In this document: positions 12,131 through 23,767 of the stretch, piece after piece
Layout: every line of letters starts with the position of its first letter
How positions within the stretch are numbered: position 1 is the first letter of the stretch
Assembly: GCA_026214975.1 (NCBI GenBank)
Contig: CM047806.1
Span: 47,137,947-47,201,946 of the forward strand
Reading direction: 5' to 3'
Source: Gentiana macrophylla
Lineage: Eukaryota > Streptophyta > Magnoliopsida > Gentianales > Gentianaceae
DNA length: 64,000 bases
Program-made: the position numbers and the translations under genes
The notes under the pieces: generated by a model
Database searches by the model: none
The model's input: only the letters and a program-made list of their open reading frames with translations
What the model was told of the DNA's origin: nothing

Positions 12131-15006
12131 TTGGAACTCGGTTAAGTATAAGGGCACTATCCCGAAACGGGTAAGGGACACTTCGCATGGCTTGCTTCAC
12201 ACCTTTATCATATAAAGTGTTGTTTCCATTTTGGGAACACAATCTAATTGTGTATCCCAAAGATGGTATCCTTCAAGGGAGAATCTGATTCTATTTCAGA
12301 CGTCTTCTGAAACACCCTATAGATATTAATTACTTCAATCCAATTGAAGATTAATTCCTAAGTAGCTCATCAATCTCATATTCGTACTAGCTCAAACTTT
12401 TTCGGGTTTTCCGAATTGTCGTACTTCAATAAGTACATTCAACTATTTCTAAAAATAGTCATAGAGAGAGATAAACAATTACTTACGGCTTTAATTGTCA
12501 CAAGCCAACAAACATCGATATGTTTAGGCTTTGGACAACTTTCTAGATTTTATAACCTTTTCATAGAAGGGTATTTTAGTCATCTTTAGATAAGATATGT
12601 ATTACCCACATGATTCATAACCACATGGTTCAGACGTCATCAAAATGACATCTGATCACACGATTCCCTTCCATAGAGACTATCTCTAGAACGACCACCA
12701 AATATTGAGGATAACAACCATATAAATACTTAGTTGAGATTTCATCACATATATCAACTATATAGTGACAACAATCTAGTATGTTAGATTCAGTGACCTT
12801 TCAAATTTATCGGAATAACATTTATTCTTTACAATTGAATATATCTACTAAATCCTAACAAGCAACTGAAAACATGTACTTCATAAGAACCGGAACATAA
12901 TAACATTTATTTAGTTCCATTATCAGTTTACTAGATCCAGAATATGGTAAGTGTCATAACGTTTGCTTCACCTTCCATATCTGCATTTAATCTTTCTAAT
13001 TTAATCACACTCGTAAGATATCATATATCTTAGAGTCGACTTTGAACTTAGATAGATTTATCTCAACTCACTTGCCTAGAATAGAAACTTCAATAAGTTC
13101 TCTATTTAAGCACATGCCCTAACTTTCCTTTTTAAACCTTTAAGCACTTGAAAAATGTTTCTTCTTGTAGTCTTCATAAGACTTAAGAAAGATAACAAGA
13201 GCCATGTCTTTAATTTCCTTTCATAAAGAAAATCTAAAGTTTATTAAATAGTTTATTTAACCTTTTGAATCGTATTCAAAACATTGACTATTTAATTAAC
13301 CTTTAAGCAATAATAGAATTAAGTCGATCCTTAAATCTTACAATTTTGAAAACAACCTTTCCCAAATTAGATGTGGTCAGTCTTATCCAATGTTTGAATT
13401 GTCATCGTATGACTGAATGATCATCTTGGATCGTATCCAATATATGATTAATTCGTTGAAACTTATTTCAAATGATTCAATCATGAGCTTCCGCTTTCAT
13501 TAATAATTATAGCCTTGGAGTACAGCATCAAATATGTAGTCTCCTTGTCTCTAACTACTATAACGGGATTGCTCATGTCATTGCTTATTTTAAAAGGATT
13601 AAAATTACTTAACCATATTTGAGAACGTTTCTCAAAAGGTAACAGTCATAATTTGGTTTTTACTAATCGAGAATTAAAAATAAATATAAAGTTTGCTAAA
13701 ACTACAACATAAAATAAAGATAAAAAGAGTGTTGTTGTTTATACACGCAAAATAAAATATGGTCTTTTGGTTTATGATTTTTCTCTCACTAGTCAACTAC
13801 TCCCAATTGACTTTCAAGAATCTTTCAAAATTCTTTAGTGGCCAAGATCCGATCTGGTTACCCCGATTCCCGATGAGGGCCGATCAACCGGAATAATTCG
13901 AAAGGTACATAACACTTACCAATCACATCTCTATGTGACTCTTGATGGTTTACTAGTTAACTCTTTAACAATTCACATCTTTATGTGGTAGTCAACCCCT
14001 TGCCTCTAGAATAAGACGGTCCTGATGAGGGCCAATCTCCGTAATACTCTAGTCAAGTCATAACACAATATTCTGAGATCTCATACGATCATATCTCAAT
14101 AACAACGATATACCCGTGGTAGGTCAACTCCCGACGAGGGCTCTTCACTGTCGCTATAATATTGGGAGACAATATTTCGACTTGATTTTTGTTGTGGAAG
14201 TATTTACGTAAATTAATTCACTTAATTAATTTAATTACGGTCTCATCAAATATATCTATCTCTATAGACATACATCCTACACATTTATCTAGATCGTGCC
14301 TAGTCATGCATCTATCGTATCATATAAAATAAATACAAACACAAAATAAATAAATGCGTAAAGTAACCGGTATGATCATGGAATTTTCCTAGGTGCGGTT
14401 TCGAATACAAACTGATGAAACCGCGGGTCACAATCTAAAGGTAGCTGCAACCGCCAATAGGATCTTTATTCTTCTTTCTTTGGTCTCCATCTTTTGCTCC
14501 ATGCTTGTTACATTTAATTCTATCTAATAAAATAAATACACCCGCCGCACACGGGGGGAGCCAATGGAAATGGGATAAATGCAGAAAATAAACTAGGTCA
14601 CGTTCTTCATAACGGCCTAGGATAATTTTTAAACCAACAAAAAAATTAAATCATTCACATCTATCCTATCGGTCGAGTCCATGATCAATCGGGGTCCATA
14701 TAATCATATTATATCTACTATATCTAATCCATACAATAACATCTTATGAAAAAGATAAAATTAAATTTTAACTACTTGCGTCTTAATTAATCAATTAACA
14801 TTTAATCTATTAAATAATTTTATCCAATCAATTAACTAATTAACATTTAATTAATTAAATGATTTTAATCGAAATAAAATTAACGATTAATTTTGAACGA
14901 TTTTAATTTTAATTTTAATTTTAATTAATTAGAACTATTCCAAAAATAAATCAAAATTAAAATTAGGTCTCTTTTGTTTCTTTCCTTTTGATTCGTAATA
15001 AAAATG
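12131..15006 (-). other. Decayed interior of nested copia (expected gag, protease, integrase core)
   Basis: By position this should hold gag, protease and the integrase core. I cannot recognise any of them; the DNA is AT-rich and stop-filled on both strands. It includes a degenerate repeat at 13871-14150. Confidence 0.4.
13871..14150. repeat. Three degenerate copies of a GATGAGGGCC-centred repeat
   Basis: cgatgagggccgatc (13871), ctgatgagggccaatc (about 14022) and ccgacgagggctcttc (14131) recur at about 150- and 110-base spacing, each followed by stretches such as cacatct(c/t)tatgtg. This is a diverged tandem repeat in the leader half of the nested copia. Confidence 0.5.
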
Positions 15007-15256
15007 GATGCCTTTGGTTTCCTAAACCAAAAGGCATCTCCCTTGGCCTTTTCCAAAATCAAAATTTTGAAAAGGGCCTAGGCCTAGGCCTTTTTCAAAA
15101 TCAAATATTTTGAAATGGGCCTAGGCATATTCCAAACAAAATTTAGAAAGGCCAATATTGTGGTTAATATGCCTGGCCACTCTTCAAAATCAAAATTTTG
15201 AAAGTGGCCTATGCCTAGGCTTTTTCCCAAATCAAATATTTGGAAAGGGCCTAGGC
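15007..15256. repeat. Array of six consecutive hairpins in copia leader
   Basis: Six adjoining inverted repeats of 32-50 bp: 15007-15038 (GATGCC/GGCATC ends), 15041-15082, 15083-15125 (CCTAGGCC/GGCCTAGG type ends), 15124-15173 (GGCATATT/AATATGCC), 15175-15209 (GGCCACT/AGTGGCC) and 15213-15256. Several share a CAAAAT-CAA-ATTTTG centre. They lie about 350 bp inside the PBS, in the 5' leader of the minus-strand element. Confidence 0.7.
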
Positions 15257-15600
15257 CTATTCCAAACAAAGTTTGGAAAGACCATTATTATTTTAATGCC
15301 ATGTGGCATCTCAATGGCCCAAACTATTTGAATAATTGGTTAGCCACATAACACAACTAAACAAAAGAGGAATTACCAATCACAACTATGAACCATATTG
15401 AATCACAAAATACACAAAACAAAAGGAAGAGACCCGTCAAGCAGCCGCCGAGCACCACCCGATCTCGTTTTTTTTTCTTTTCTTTTATTCTTTTCGTGTA
15501 TCGTTTTGCGAATCTAAAATCTTTCATCTTTTAATTATATGATTTAAACGATAAAATTAACTACGCATATTAACATGCTTATTGCTTAAGCTCGAACCTT

Positions 15601-15612
15601 TCTCTGATACAA
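15601..15612 (-). promoter_or_regulatory. Primer-binding site of nested copia (iMet type)
   Basis: On the minus strand TTGTATCAGAGA follows the LTR end with one base between. The usual copia sequence is TGGTATCAGAGC, so two positions have changed. Confidence 0.7.
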
Positions 15613-15613
15613 C

Positions 15614-17538
15614 TGTTTGGAAATCTACGCGGGAACGCAGCAGAATTCAAAATTTTATTTCCTTTGACCCGGATCGACTTCATTTAAGCAACAAAGATAA
15701 AAAGCTAGTAGACGGAGGTTATTTTGGTTGATCTAAAAGATCGACGCTTTCACCGTCTAAGGAAAGTAGCGATGCACAGAGCCGCCCAAGCGTTCGGCCT
15801 CTACCGGTGATCCACACGAACAGCCCGCCGGAATCCCATCATGGATTGCTACTAGAAAAATCCGGTTGCGAGACCGGCCTTTTCTCTCTCTAAAACTCTC
15901 TCTAAGAAACTCTCTAATTTTCACAAGAACTATTAGCTCTTGGAGTTATTGTGTGTAAAAGAGCTTGACACCCACCTCCTATTTATAGTGGTTGGGGCGC
16001 CCCAAGTAGAGTAGAGAGGAAGAAAACATTTTACTAGTAAAATAAGGAAAATATAATTATTGATTTATCTCATTAATATTCAATATCCTATATTAAATAT
16101 ATTTCCAAGATATATATTGACAATATCTTATATTGAATATATCTTTATCATATTACCATAAATCTATTTTTTCAAAATCAATTAATATCTAATATTCATA
16201 TTATGGTAATCTTATTAATTAAATTGCACAAACCAAATGTATCCAATACAATATGGATATGGCGCCTCTTCCCATAAATTGGGATTTGAGATTTTTCTTT
16301 AATTAATATAATAGTATGATTAATTAATTTGCAAAATACATGTATATCATATATACACATTTCGAAATTATATGTATCAATATACATTTTTAATTAATCA
16401 ACATAATTAATATATTGTATTATATTTATTCATAATAAATAAATACCACCATATTAATTTACCACTATAATCTTTATAGTCTCGAGATAAACGTTCATTA
16501 TTTGGTTATCATCTATAACCACATTTTAATCCGGCTAGATGTTCATATGTGTGTGACCCGATAGGCTTCCGAATATGTTGGCTGTAGACACAAAGTGCAA
16601 ATTACGAAAATGCCCTTCATGCCTAACGATCACGGGATAGCGTCTAGCAACACACTGTGACCCTCAATCATCGGAAGAGTCAAATGCAATGACTACTACC
16701 TTTCATGTGAAACAGTTACCGTGTAACTTACAATCCTATCGCTGTAATAATATCCATACAGTCGTTAGTCGAGTGTCAAAACATCAACGACCGTATCTTA
16801 TAATCTGGATATCAAGCTCTCTCGAAGTAACTCATTTACTTCCACTTTGCAAAGATTCACGAGAGTAAGACATTCTTTATAAGAAGACCTTTCGGATATT
16901 CACCCCTAATGATATATAGGGTACGCGATTTCCAGACGACCAAACATGTATACTCCGCATGCTTCAGTATCACACCCAGTCACTACCGCATGATCACCCT
17001 GTGGCTAGGGGAAACCTCAATAGTGTCAAAGCATGACAATCCACACTGTGATTCCATGTAGACTCCGGTCCTAAGGATAATTACACAACCGTCACATAGT
17101 GTGACATTTATCCGTGTAAGTGGGTCAGTCTAACGTACGCATTCTCTAATACATGTCCACATACAGTCCAATTGTCTCTACACTTCGATAGACGAGATCT
17201 ATCCCTGCCCTTAAATACAGAAGGCATCTAATACGTGCTAGCCTGTCCATACTATCAATGCCCTGTTTAATAGTACATCAGCCTAGAGACATTTAAGTAT
17301 CAAACTTATTAAAGTGATTAGAGATCTCATCAACCATAATCGCCTATCCTGGTTTCTCTATCACAGTTTAATACTAAGGACGTTATCATATAAAAATTCA
17401 CAATTGGTTCTTTAAAAGAACAAATATATGACAACAGAAAAGCCATTTAATATATGTATAGACATAAAGAAATAGTAGAAATGATCGACCCAGTCGGATC
17501 CGGTCCAACCCGATTGGGTTTATGACACTATTTCAACA
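15614..17538 (-). repeat. 5' LTR of nested copia
   Basis: It matches 8390-10280, begins TGTTTGGAAATC and ends TTTCAACA on the plus strand (TG...CA termini). A TATAAAT-type box on the minus strand lies near 15980. Followed by target duplication copy ATGCC at 17539-17543. Confidence 0.88.
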
Positions 17539-17543
17539 ATGCC

Positions 17544-19738
17544 TTCCCCCTTAATTTTACCAGGGTTTTCTTTGCATCCAAAGGTAACTTTGGGTCCATC
17601 AAAAGCTTTAAAGTCAGTGAGCCATCCCTTGTTCCCTGTCATGTGTCTGGAACATCCACTGTCTATGTACCAGACATCCTACAAAACACATTAATTATGT
17701 TTAAGTACCCAACACTGTTTGTGTCCATACCTGTTAGCAGTCATGCCTCATACTCCTACTGTGTATCCAAAGGATCTTCTTTTTGGATAATTAAAGTCAT
17801 CAACTTCATATGTATAAGGCATGGCAGAATAACTTCTAATGTTTCTACTAGAGGTATTCTGATACTTTTCTCTACTTTTTGGTGCATTTGCATCATTTTT
17901 CACTCTGCAGTGTGTAGAAGGAAACTTATTTCCATGCTGCTTCTTGTGTTCAGGATATGCTGGCTTTTCTTAAACACATGATGCATATTATGAAATGGTT
18001 TATTCTTATATTTTGGGGGTGTATTATTCCAATCATCCTCAGAAGTGTAAATTCTTCCCTTACCTTTCTGAACTCCTTTGCCTTTATTTGGCTGGATTGA
18101 TGATTTATTATGTTGTTTCACTACACTAGGTTTTGACTTCACCGGTGCAGGATGAGTGGTTGAAACTATGGTCTGTCCTTTTCTGAATTTTGGTCCAGGC
18201 TTGGTCCTTGAATCAGAATTGTGTTGTCCATTGTTTCTATTTTCATCATGACTGTTGTAGCCAAGACCAGATCTGGATCCAAACCTTTTTGGGGGTTTGT
18301 AAGCTGGTGCATTAAGTGATGTAGTGGTGTTCTTAACTGGTATGGATATTTTCTCAGTTGGTCTTTTAACAATAGATGAGTGATCATCTACTGCTTGTTG
18401 ATCAGTTGAGTGAATCTCCTTACTAATTTGTTCAGCTTTTATTTCATCCAGTTCTTTCTTTAATCTTTTATTTTCCTTTCTCAGATTCTCACATTCTAGT
18501 TCCAGAATTTCATGATTTTCTTGAATTTCTTCAAATTTGCTCATGATATTTTGAATTAGGTTTGCAGAATCTAAAGGGAGAATAGAAGATTGTGCAGTGT
18601 CAGATGTGGATGCACTAGATGATGAATATGGACTAGATGTTACCTCAATTTCATTTGACTCTTTAGCCATAAGGCATAGGTATGCCTTTACATTGTCTGA
18701 GCTGTCAGATTCATCATCATCAGAATCATTTTCAGATGATTCTTCATTCTTTTCACTGCTAGATTCAGGTTTGAGTGCCTTCTTGCTCTTTCTCTTTTCA
18801 GTTGTCTTGTACTTTTTCTTGTCCTCATCTTTGTCTTTTTCTTCAGGGAAATCAGCCTTGAAGTGACCTTTCTTCTTGCAGTTGAAGCATCTGTACTCAT
18901 CATCCTTTTTCTTCATGTCTTTGCTTGAGCTTGACTTCTTGTTTGATGATGCTCCTCCTTTACATTGCTTCTTCTTGCTAAACCTGTCAAAACGTTTGAT
19001 CCGTAAGGCTACCTATTTTTTCAGCTCCTGTGACTCTTTGCTGGGGTGCAACCAATGCACTGGCCTTGTGTGCCTCAGCTGGTGCACTCTCTTCACCGTT
19101 CAATTCACATGAGCCTTTAATTGAGACATCAGAGTTAAAGTATCAGTGTTTGCAAGGTTTGTTGTTCCTCTAAGCACTGATGTGATGATCTTCCATCTTT
19201 CAGGTAGGCCTCTCAAGATTTTCAGGCATACTTCTTTCTGAGGATATGTGTGTCCAAGTTGTTGCAATTCACTGATGATGCTAGAGAATCTGTTATCCAT
19301 TTGATCAATGGATTCTCCAGTCTTCATTTTAAAGTTCTCAAATTTCTGTTTTGCAACAGATAATTTATTCTCTTTAACTGCTTCTGATCCTTCATTGATC
19401 AGTGCCAACTTGTCCTACATCTTCTTTGTTGTTTTGCAATCTTTGATCCTCATGAACATGTTGCTGTCCAAAGTCTTCAAAATCATATCTTTTGCAACAA
19501 AATCTAGGTTTGCTCTTCTTCTGTCATCCTTGGTCCAATCCTTATTGAGTTTGTCTATCTCTTTTCCTTGATCTTCTTCTGTGGCTATCACAGTTGTGAT
19601 CTTGATTGGGCCATCATTAATTACATCCAGCATTTCTTCATAAGTTGATGCAAGATGAGACAACATCCTTATTTTGTATTCATCAAAAGTATTGACATTG
19701 AATACAGGTACCTTTGACATAAAATTTGAGGAATCCAT
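17544..19738 (-). pseudogene. Copia gag and protease (Sire-type), broken
   Basis: The gag start is the ATG at 19738 (MDSSNFMSKVPVFNV...), shortly after the PBS; an upstream in-frame extension is leader. The capsid part runs to about 19110 with an in-frame TAG at 19415. Two frameshifts (near 19110 and 19020) part it from a lysine- and acidic-rich segment with a zinc knuckle C-F-N-C-K-K-K-G-H-F-K-A-D whose last cysteine is F. A coiled-coil stretch follows (about 18420-18560). Another frameshift near 17900 precedes the protease, whose D-S-G-C-S-R-H-M-T-G lies near 17640-17670. The frame is cut at 17544 by the nested copia. Confidence 0.85.
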
Positions 19739-19829
19739 AAGTACAAATAAGAGATATATATAAAAAGCACAAATTAAAAAACTACTTTGAAAATATGTGA
19801 TCTCCTTGTTACCAGAAATTAGATCTGAA

Positions 19830-19844
19830 CAGGTTCTGATACTA
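19830..19844 (-). promoter_or_regulatory. Primer-binding site of Sire-type copia
   Basis: Minus strand TAGTATCAGAACCTG resembles the iMet-type TGGTATCAGAGCC with two G-to-A changes, compatible with deamination of methylated cytosine. It lies between the LTR and gag. Confidence 0.65.
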
Positions 19845-21258
19845 GGAAACACTGCTCTGCTATCAATTGTTGGCCCCAGAGAAGGGTAAAACTATAGTCA
19901 GATAGGGGGGGGGGGGTGAATGACTATAGTGGAGTTTCAAAAACATTTTTAATATTTAAAAGCTTTTGGGCAGCGGATAAGTCCCTTCTTAAAATGTTGT
20001 TTCAAAGTAGATTATGCAATCACAGATATAGAGTATGCAATGAAATAAAGTGTTGTAAAGTAAATTGCTGAAAGTAAATAGACACAAAGATTTATAGTGG
20101 TTCAGGGTGGTGTAATCCCTTAATCCACTCTTCTCATATGATGATTGGAGAATTTCACTATTCTTTTCATAGATACAATAGCACGATTGTCCTTGGCTAC
20201 ACAAGCTTCACAATCTGCAATACTATCACTCCCTGACTTCAAAAGCTTCAGTGACTCAGTCTCTCTCACTGCTCATTGAGAACAAATCTTTCAACAGCTA
20301 TCACAAAGGTTGCAACTCCTTCTCAGATTCCTCTGATTCAATTGCCTCAGTTGATGTGAATTGGATTCATAGATTTGTTGATCAATCTCAGAGCTTGATG
20401 TGAAATTGAATTTCTGATTCCTGAGTTGATCTCTAGATATTTCCTTTAAGTACAGATGAAAGGCTTTTCACTTTGATAGAGTTTCTGCTTGTATATTATC
20501 AGATTCAATCGTTGTTTTTCTTTTCTGTCAGTGCCTTCTACTTATAGCCTTGATAATCCTTGATTTGAATTTCCGTCCGTTGGCTATTTAATGTGGGGAA
20601 TAATCCTTGATTTAATTCTTGACTCCCCCTTCGTTATATTCTCCTTGATTTCAGTGATTAGATTTCTTCAAACGTCTATCAGAAAATCCGTCCTTGATTG
20701 ATCCACAATTTATGCATTTAATGCTTGATCTTTATCATTTGAAATCTGAATGAGTAAAGTTTACTTGGCCGTTCCCTGAATGGTTAAGTGATTCTTCTGA
20801 CTTGGTTGTTTGGTTCTTCCTTCACTACTCTATCTTTACTCAGCCGAAAGCCAGTTTACTTTGCCGGTTCACTGCATTGTTATTTTCTTTGATTCTTTCA
20901 AGTACTTTTTGTACTTCACTGATCATTGATTTGGGTGAGATCAGTGTACACCATATTTGACAATGTATTTCATCATTTGAATTATAACTTGGACTTATCC
21001 AAGGTCATCACAGACCTCATTGGTTATAAGTCAGACCATAATGTCTTCATGCTTCTCTGATGGCACTTGGCTGGCTTCACTCTACCGGATATCTGTTTTA
21101 CTTTGTCATCCTACCAACTAGTACAATACTTGTCTGACTCAACTTATACAACATGTCAGACTCTAAGTAAAGAATTATACATAGAATTCTAACTTATTTC
21201 AGGCTTGCTATAACATCTAGTATGGCCATCATCAAAACATAATAAAATGTTCCTAACA
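19845..21258 (-). repeat. 5' LTR of Sire-type copia (about 1.4 kb)
   Basis: On the minus strand it starts TGTTAGGAACATTTTATTATG, an LTR start typical of Sire-like elements. The inner end adjoins the PBS and is uncertain by a few bases. A minus-strand TATAAG box lies at 20541-20546. Near the 3' end it has a hairpin with a poly-C loop (19892-19929). TGATC (21259-21263) would be one target-duplication copy; the other is outside the window. Confidence 0.75.
19892..19929 (-). other. U5 hairpin with poly-C loop
   Basis: CTATAGTC (19892-19899) pairs perfectly with GACTATAG (19922-19929). The loop on the element's sense strand reads ATTCA followed by twelve C. A matching structure with a different stem occurs at 49437-49466. 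Confidence 0.65.
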
Positions 21259-21373
21259 TGATCTTTATGGGTTGACTGGAAACCTTGTGTGCTTGGTAAG
21301 CTTTGCATGATCATTACTTTCTTGTTTTTCTCGCTTTTCTTACCTTGTTCCAACTAACACGTAAGCCTTTCAG

Positions 21374-22266
21374 TTGGTGACTGTGGAAGGGCAGGCTGCC
21401 CATGATCGAAGAGAGCTGGTGGGCTGCTGTCAACAATATTCAGATGAGGTTGCAGATCTGAAGAAGCAATTGGGCGGAGGGAAGGCTCGCGCTGCAGAGG
21501 TTGATAAAAACCGATGGCCGACTTAGCAATGGCGAACAACAGTAAAGCTAAGGCAGAGGGTGATTTGTGTACCATGAATTCCGTTTCCGAGGCGAGGGTC
21601 CTTGACCTTGCGATGGCTCACAAGGAGCGAGATACAGCGATGGAGTCTTGGGCCACGGCCGCGAAGAAGCTGACTGATGAAAGGCAAATGTCAAATGAGC
21701 TCGCCAAACAATTTAAGAATGGTAAAGCCATGGTCGAGTCTAAACTGCAAGAGGTTCGCAAGCAAGTTGTTGACAAGTATAAAGCGTCTGAGAAGAACAC
21801 AATAGCACTGATGACAATCAAGTTTGAAGGGTGCGATCAGGGCATTTATCACTTTGCGAGATGCATGGAGAGAGACATGGGTAACCATGCCCCTACTTTG
21901 CAGCGAATCGCCGATTGGGCTGGCGAGCGGTTGTTTACCCTGAGTCTGAGATAATATCATAACTATGTACCCTACTCTGTGTCCAAGATTGAGGAGAATT
22001 TAAAGGACCAGGAGAAAGTTGACGGAGAGCCATGGGCTCCTCTGCAAGTCAAGCTTGGGAACTTGAGGTTTTTGATAACAGGGGAGGAAGTTGATCCTGA
22101 AGCCGCACCTGACAATCAAGAAGTTTCTGAAGGATATACCTTATCCCTTTATTTAGGTGTTGATGTTGTGAGACAGGCTCACGAAGAGAATATGGCCGGA
22201 CATACGGAGTCCATGAACCAAAGTGCCAATGCGACTGGTCCCAATTCACCTCACTCATCTTCTTAA
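21374..22266 (+). pseudogene. Coiled-coil ORF resembling retrotransposon-associated 'putative gypsy-type transposon' proteins
   Basis: A possible 3' splice site (cctttcag, ending at 21373) precedes an open stretch rich in A/E/K/R. After a frameshift near 21500, a 146-codon frame (21514-21954) has heptad-like Lys/Glu/Ala-rich sequence followed by Y-H-F-A-R-C-M-E-R-D. A single in-frame TAA (21952) parts it from a further same-frame 95 codons ending at 22266 with a G/S/N-rich tail. I recognise no catalytic motif. It lies opposite to, and downstream of, a minus-strand Tat-type protease, the place where Tat/Grande/Retand elements carry an antisense ORF; that is my preferred reading, from memory of the families. 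It could instead be a captured host gene fragment. Confidence 0.5.
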
Positions 22267-22829
22267 AAACCTCTTTTTTTTTATAATATTCAAATTGATC
22301 TGCTTTGTAACAATTTGACTTACTTCGCTGTTTTGATTTTGAGTTGTAACTGCATAACTTTAACTTGGCCATCTCTTTTGGCCTTTACTTTTGCTACCTT
22401 TGAGCCTGATTAACCTTTGAGCTTGCCTTGAGCTCCTTTTATTATGAAGCATCATCTAGTGTGTCTTCATTTTGACTTGTATATTTTTGCCGAAACTTTT
22501 GCCATCTTTCGGGGTGTATCAATTTCGCAGAGGTGTAGCATAATGGCCCTCTTGTTTTTGACAAGGTCGATGGGCAATTGGGCTAGGTGAAAAACTATGT
22601 TCGAGTCGATCTTTCCCTTTTTGTTGAAGACTGCGACGTCGCATAAATGAAACCAAAATTTTGAAGGCTAAATGTAAGGTGGGGCTTTATTAAGCTCGCC
22701 TCGCCGTGTAGGCGGTTTGCACAATTACAAGTAAGTGAGGTCATTTACGTGAGCTCTCGATAAAATGAACGCTATAACCTAAAACTAAGAAATCAAGTCC
22801 ATTCATGTTAAAACACGAGACGGACTGCT

Positions 22830-23440
22830 ATAGCCCATGCCGACTTTACACGTGGTACTTTTTTAAAGTGTCAAAGCTCTTGAATAGCGTTGACGTTGTT
22901 GCGACTCGCTCCAAGAGATTCGAATTATTCCATGCGAGCCATTTGCCTCTCTTGGACGTGTGCCAACAACCCTTGAGGTTGGATGATTGCAATCCCAACC
23001 TGATATACGGCGTGGAATTTCACCAACTGATGTGGGACAGATACAACTATTTGGAACTTCTTGAGGCCAGGATACCTAAGATCATGTTGTAGTCCGATCG
23101 CAAGTCGACCACGAGAAAAGTTATTCTCTCGACTCTGAAAAGCTCATAGTTGCCTATCTGCATGCCCATGTCGATGGCTCCCTTGGCCTGAACCTTTTCG
23201 ATAGTAAACCCCTCGAGGGTTCCGTCGTATGATCGCAAGCGCGAGTCGCAGTAACCGAGCTTGCTAAAACGGTCATAGTATAAGATGTCTCTGCAGGCCC
23301 CAGTGTCTATCAGGATTCAGATTACGTAGGTATCATCGATTATCGCGGACACGACGATGGGCATGTCCAAAGGATATAGGAGATCCACCAATTCACTATA
23401 GGTGAATGTGAGAGGTTATTCGGTCCAACGCAAGACAACT
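22830..23440 (-). pseudogene. Ty3/gypsy (Tat-like) aspartic protease fragment
   Basis: The minus-strand frame shows L-T-F-T-Y-S-E-L-V-D-L, then the active-site motif L-I-D-T-G-A followed by D-I-L-Y, then E-G-F-T-I-E-K-V and F-L-V-V-D-L-R-S-D-Y-N-M-I-L-G. This is the order of a gypsy gag-pol protease. In-frame stops sit before L-T-F-T and before I-L-I-D-T-G. After I-L-G the sequence is frameshifted, with a weak match (V-P-H-Q-L-V-K-F) to the protease-RT linker. RT, RNase H and integrase are missing. Confidence 0.75.
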
Positions 23441-23690
23441 GGCTTCTGTAGAACTTGATTAAAGGAGTTGATTTGACTCTCGAGCCCGCTGCAGCTGGGG
23501 GGATTTTACGTTATGATATGTATCTGAAGGTGATGGGATTGAGGTGTAAGAGTAATGAGGGTTTATGGGGAAGAAGGAAAATGTGGGATAATGGAAGAGG
23601 TGGATAGGACTGCTGACTGATATTATTGTTTATTACTCTCTTTGACTATTTTACAAATAGTTGAATGTAATTAATGAAGTATATATATAA
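23441..23690. other. Unassigned flank of the gypsy remnant
   Basis: About 250 bases with no recognisable gene or element signal; the minus strand could be the end of gag but shows no motif. Confidence 0.4.
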
Positions 23691-23702
23691 ACACACACAC
23701 AC

Positions 23703-23762
<60 letters not shown>
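23691..23762. repeat. (AC)n/(TA)n compound microsatellite
   Basis: (AC) units at 23691-23704 run into an uninterrupted (AT)n of about 28 units to 23762. The Y-I-Y-I coding frame across it is an artefact of the repeat. Confidence 0.95.

Positions 23763-23767
<5 letters not shown>

Larger units (their letters stand above)
8390..17538 (-). mobile_element. Complete but decayed Ty1/copia element nested in the Sire-type copia
   Basis: Two LTRs of about 1.9 kb (8390-10280 and 15614-17538) flank a 5.3-kb interior. The target duplication ATGCC is present at 8385-8389 and 17539-17543. On the minus strand the PBS (TTGTATCAGAGA, two changes from the iMet consensus) follows the right LTR, and the polypurine tract (AAGTGGGAGATTG) precedes the left LTR, fixing the orientation. 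Removing the insert and one duplication copy leaves the host protease-to-integrase frame continuous. The coding interior is very decayed. Confidence 0.9.
5475..21258 (-). mobile_element. Sire-type Ty1/copia retrotransposon, interrupted and 3'-truncated by insertions
   Basis: Reading from right to left on the minus strand: 5' LTR (about 19845-21258), PBS, gag with zinc knuckle, protease, [insertion 8390-17538], GAG-pre-integrase, integrase, RT and RNase H. It is cut at 5475 by the LARD-like LTR, so its 3' LTR lies outside the window. The LTR begins TGTTAGGAACATTTTATTATG on the minus strand. The protease motif (D-S-G-C-S-R-H-M-T-G) and RT style (Y-V-D-D-I-I-F-G-S) fit the Sire lineage. Several in-frame stops and frameshifts show it is dead. 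Confidence 0.85.

Noticed and set aside
18597..18866. Plus-strand Ser/Phe/Leu-rich ORF
   Set aside because: It is the antisense shadow of the acidic/lysine-rich part of copia gag on the minus strand.
19905..19916. G12 run as an assembly artefact
   Set aside because: A comparable C8 run with the same flanking ATTCA occurs in an independent LTR (49449-49456), so the motif is real, although its exact length may be wrong.
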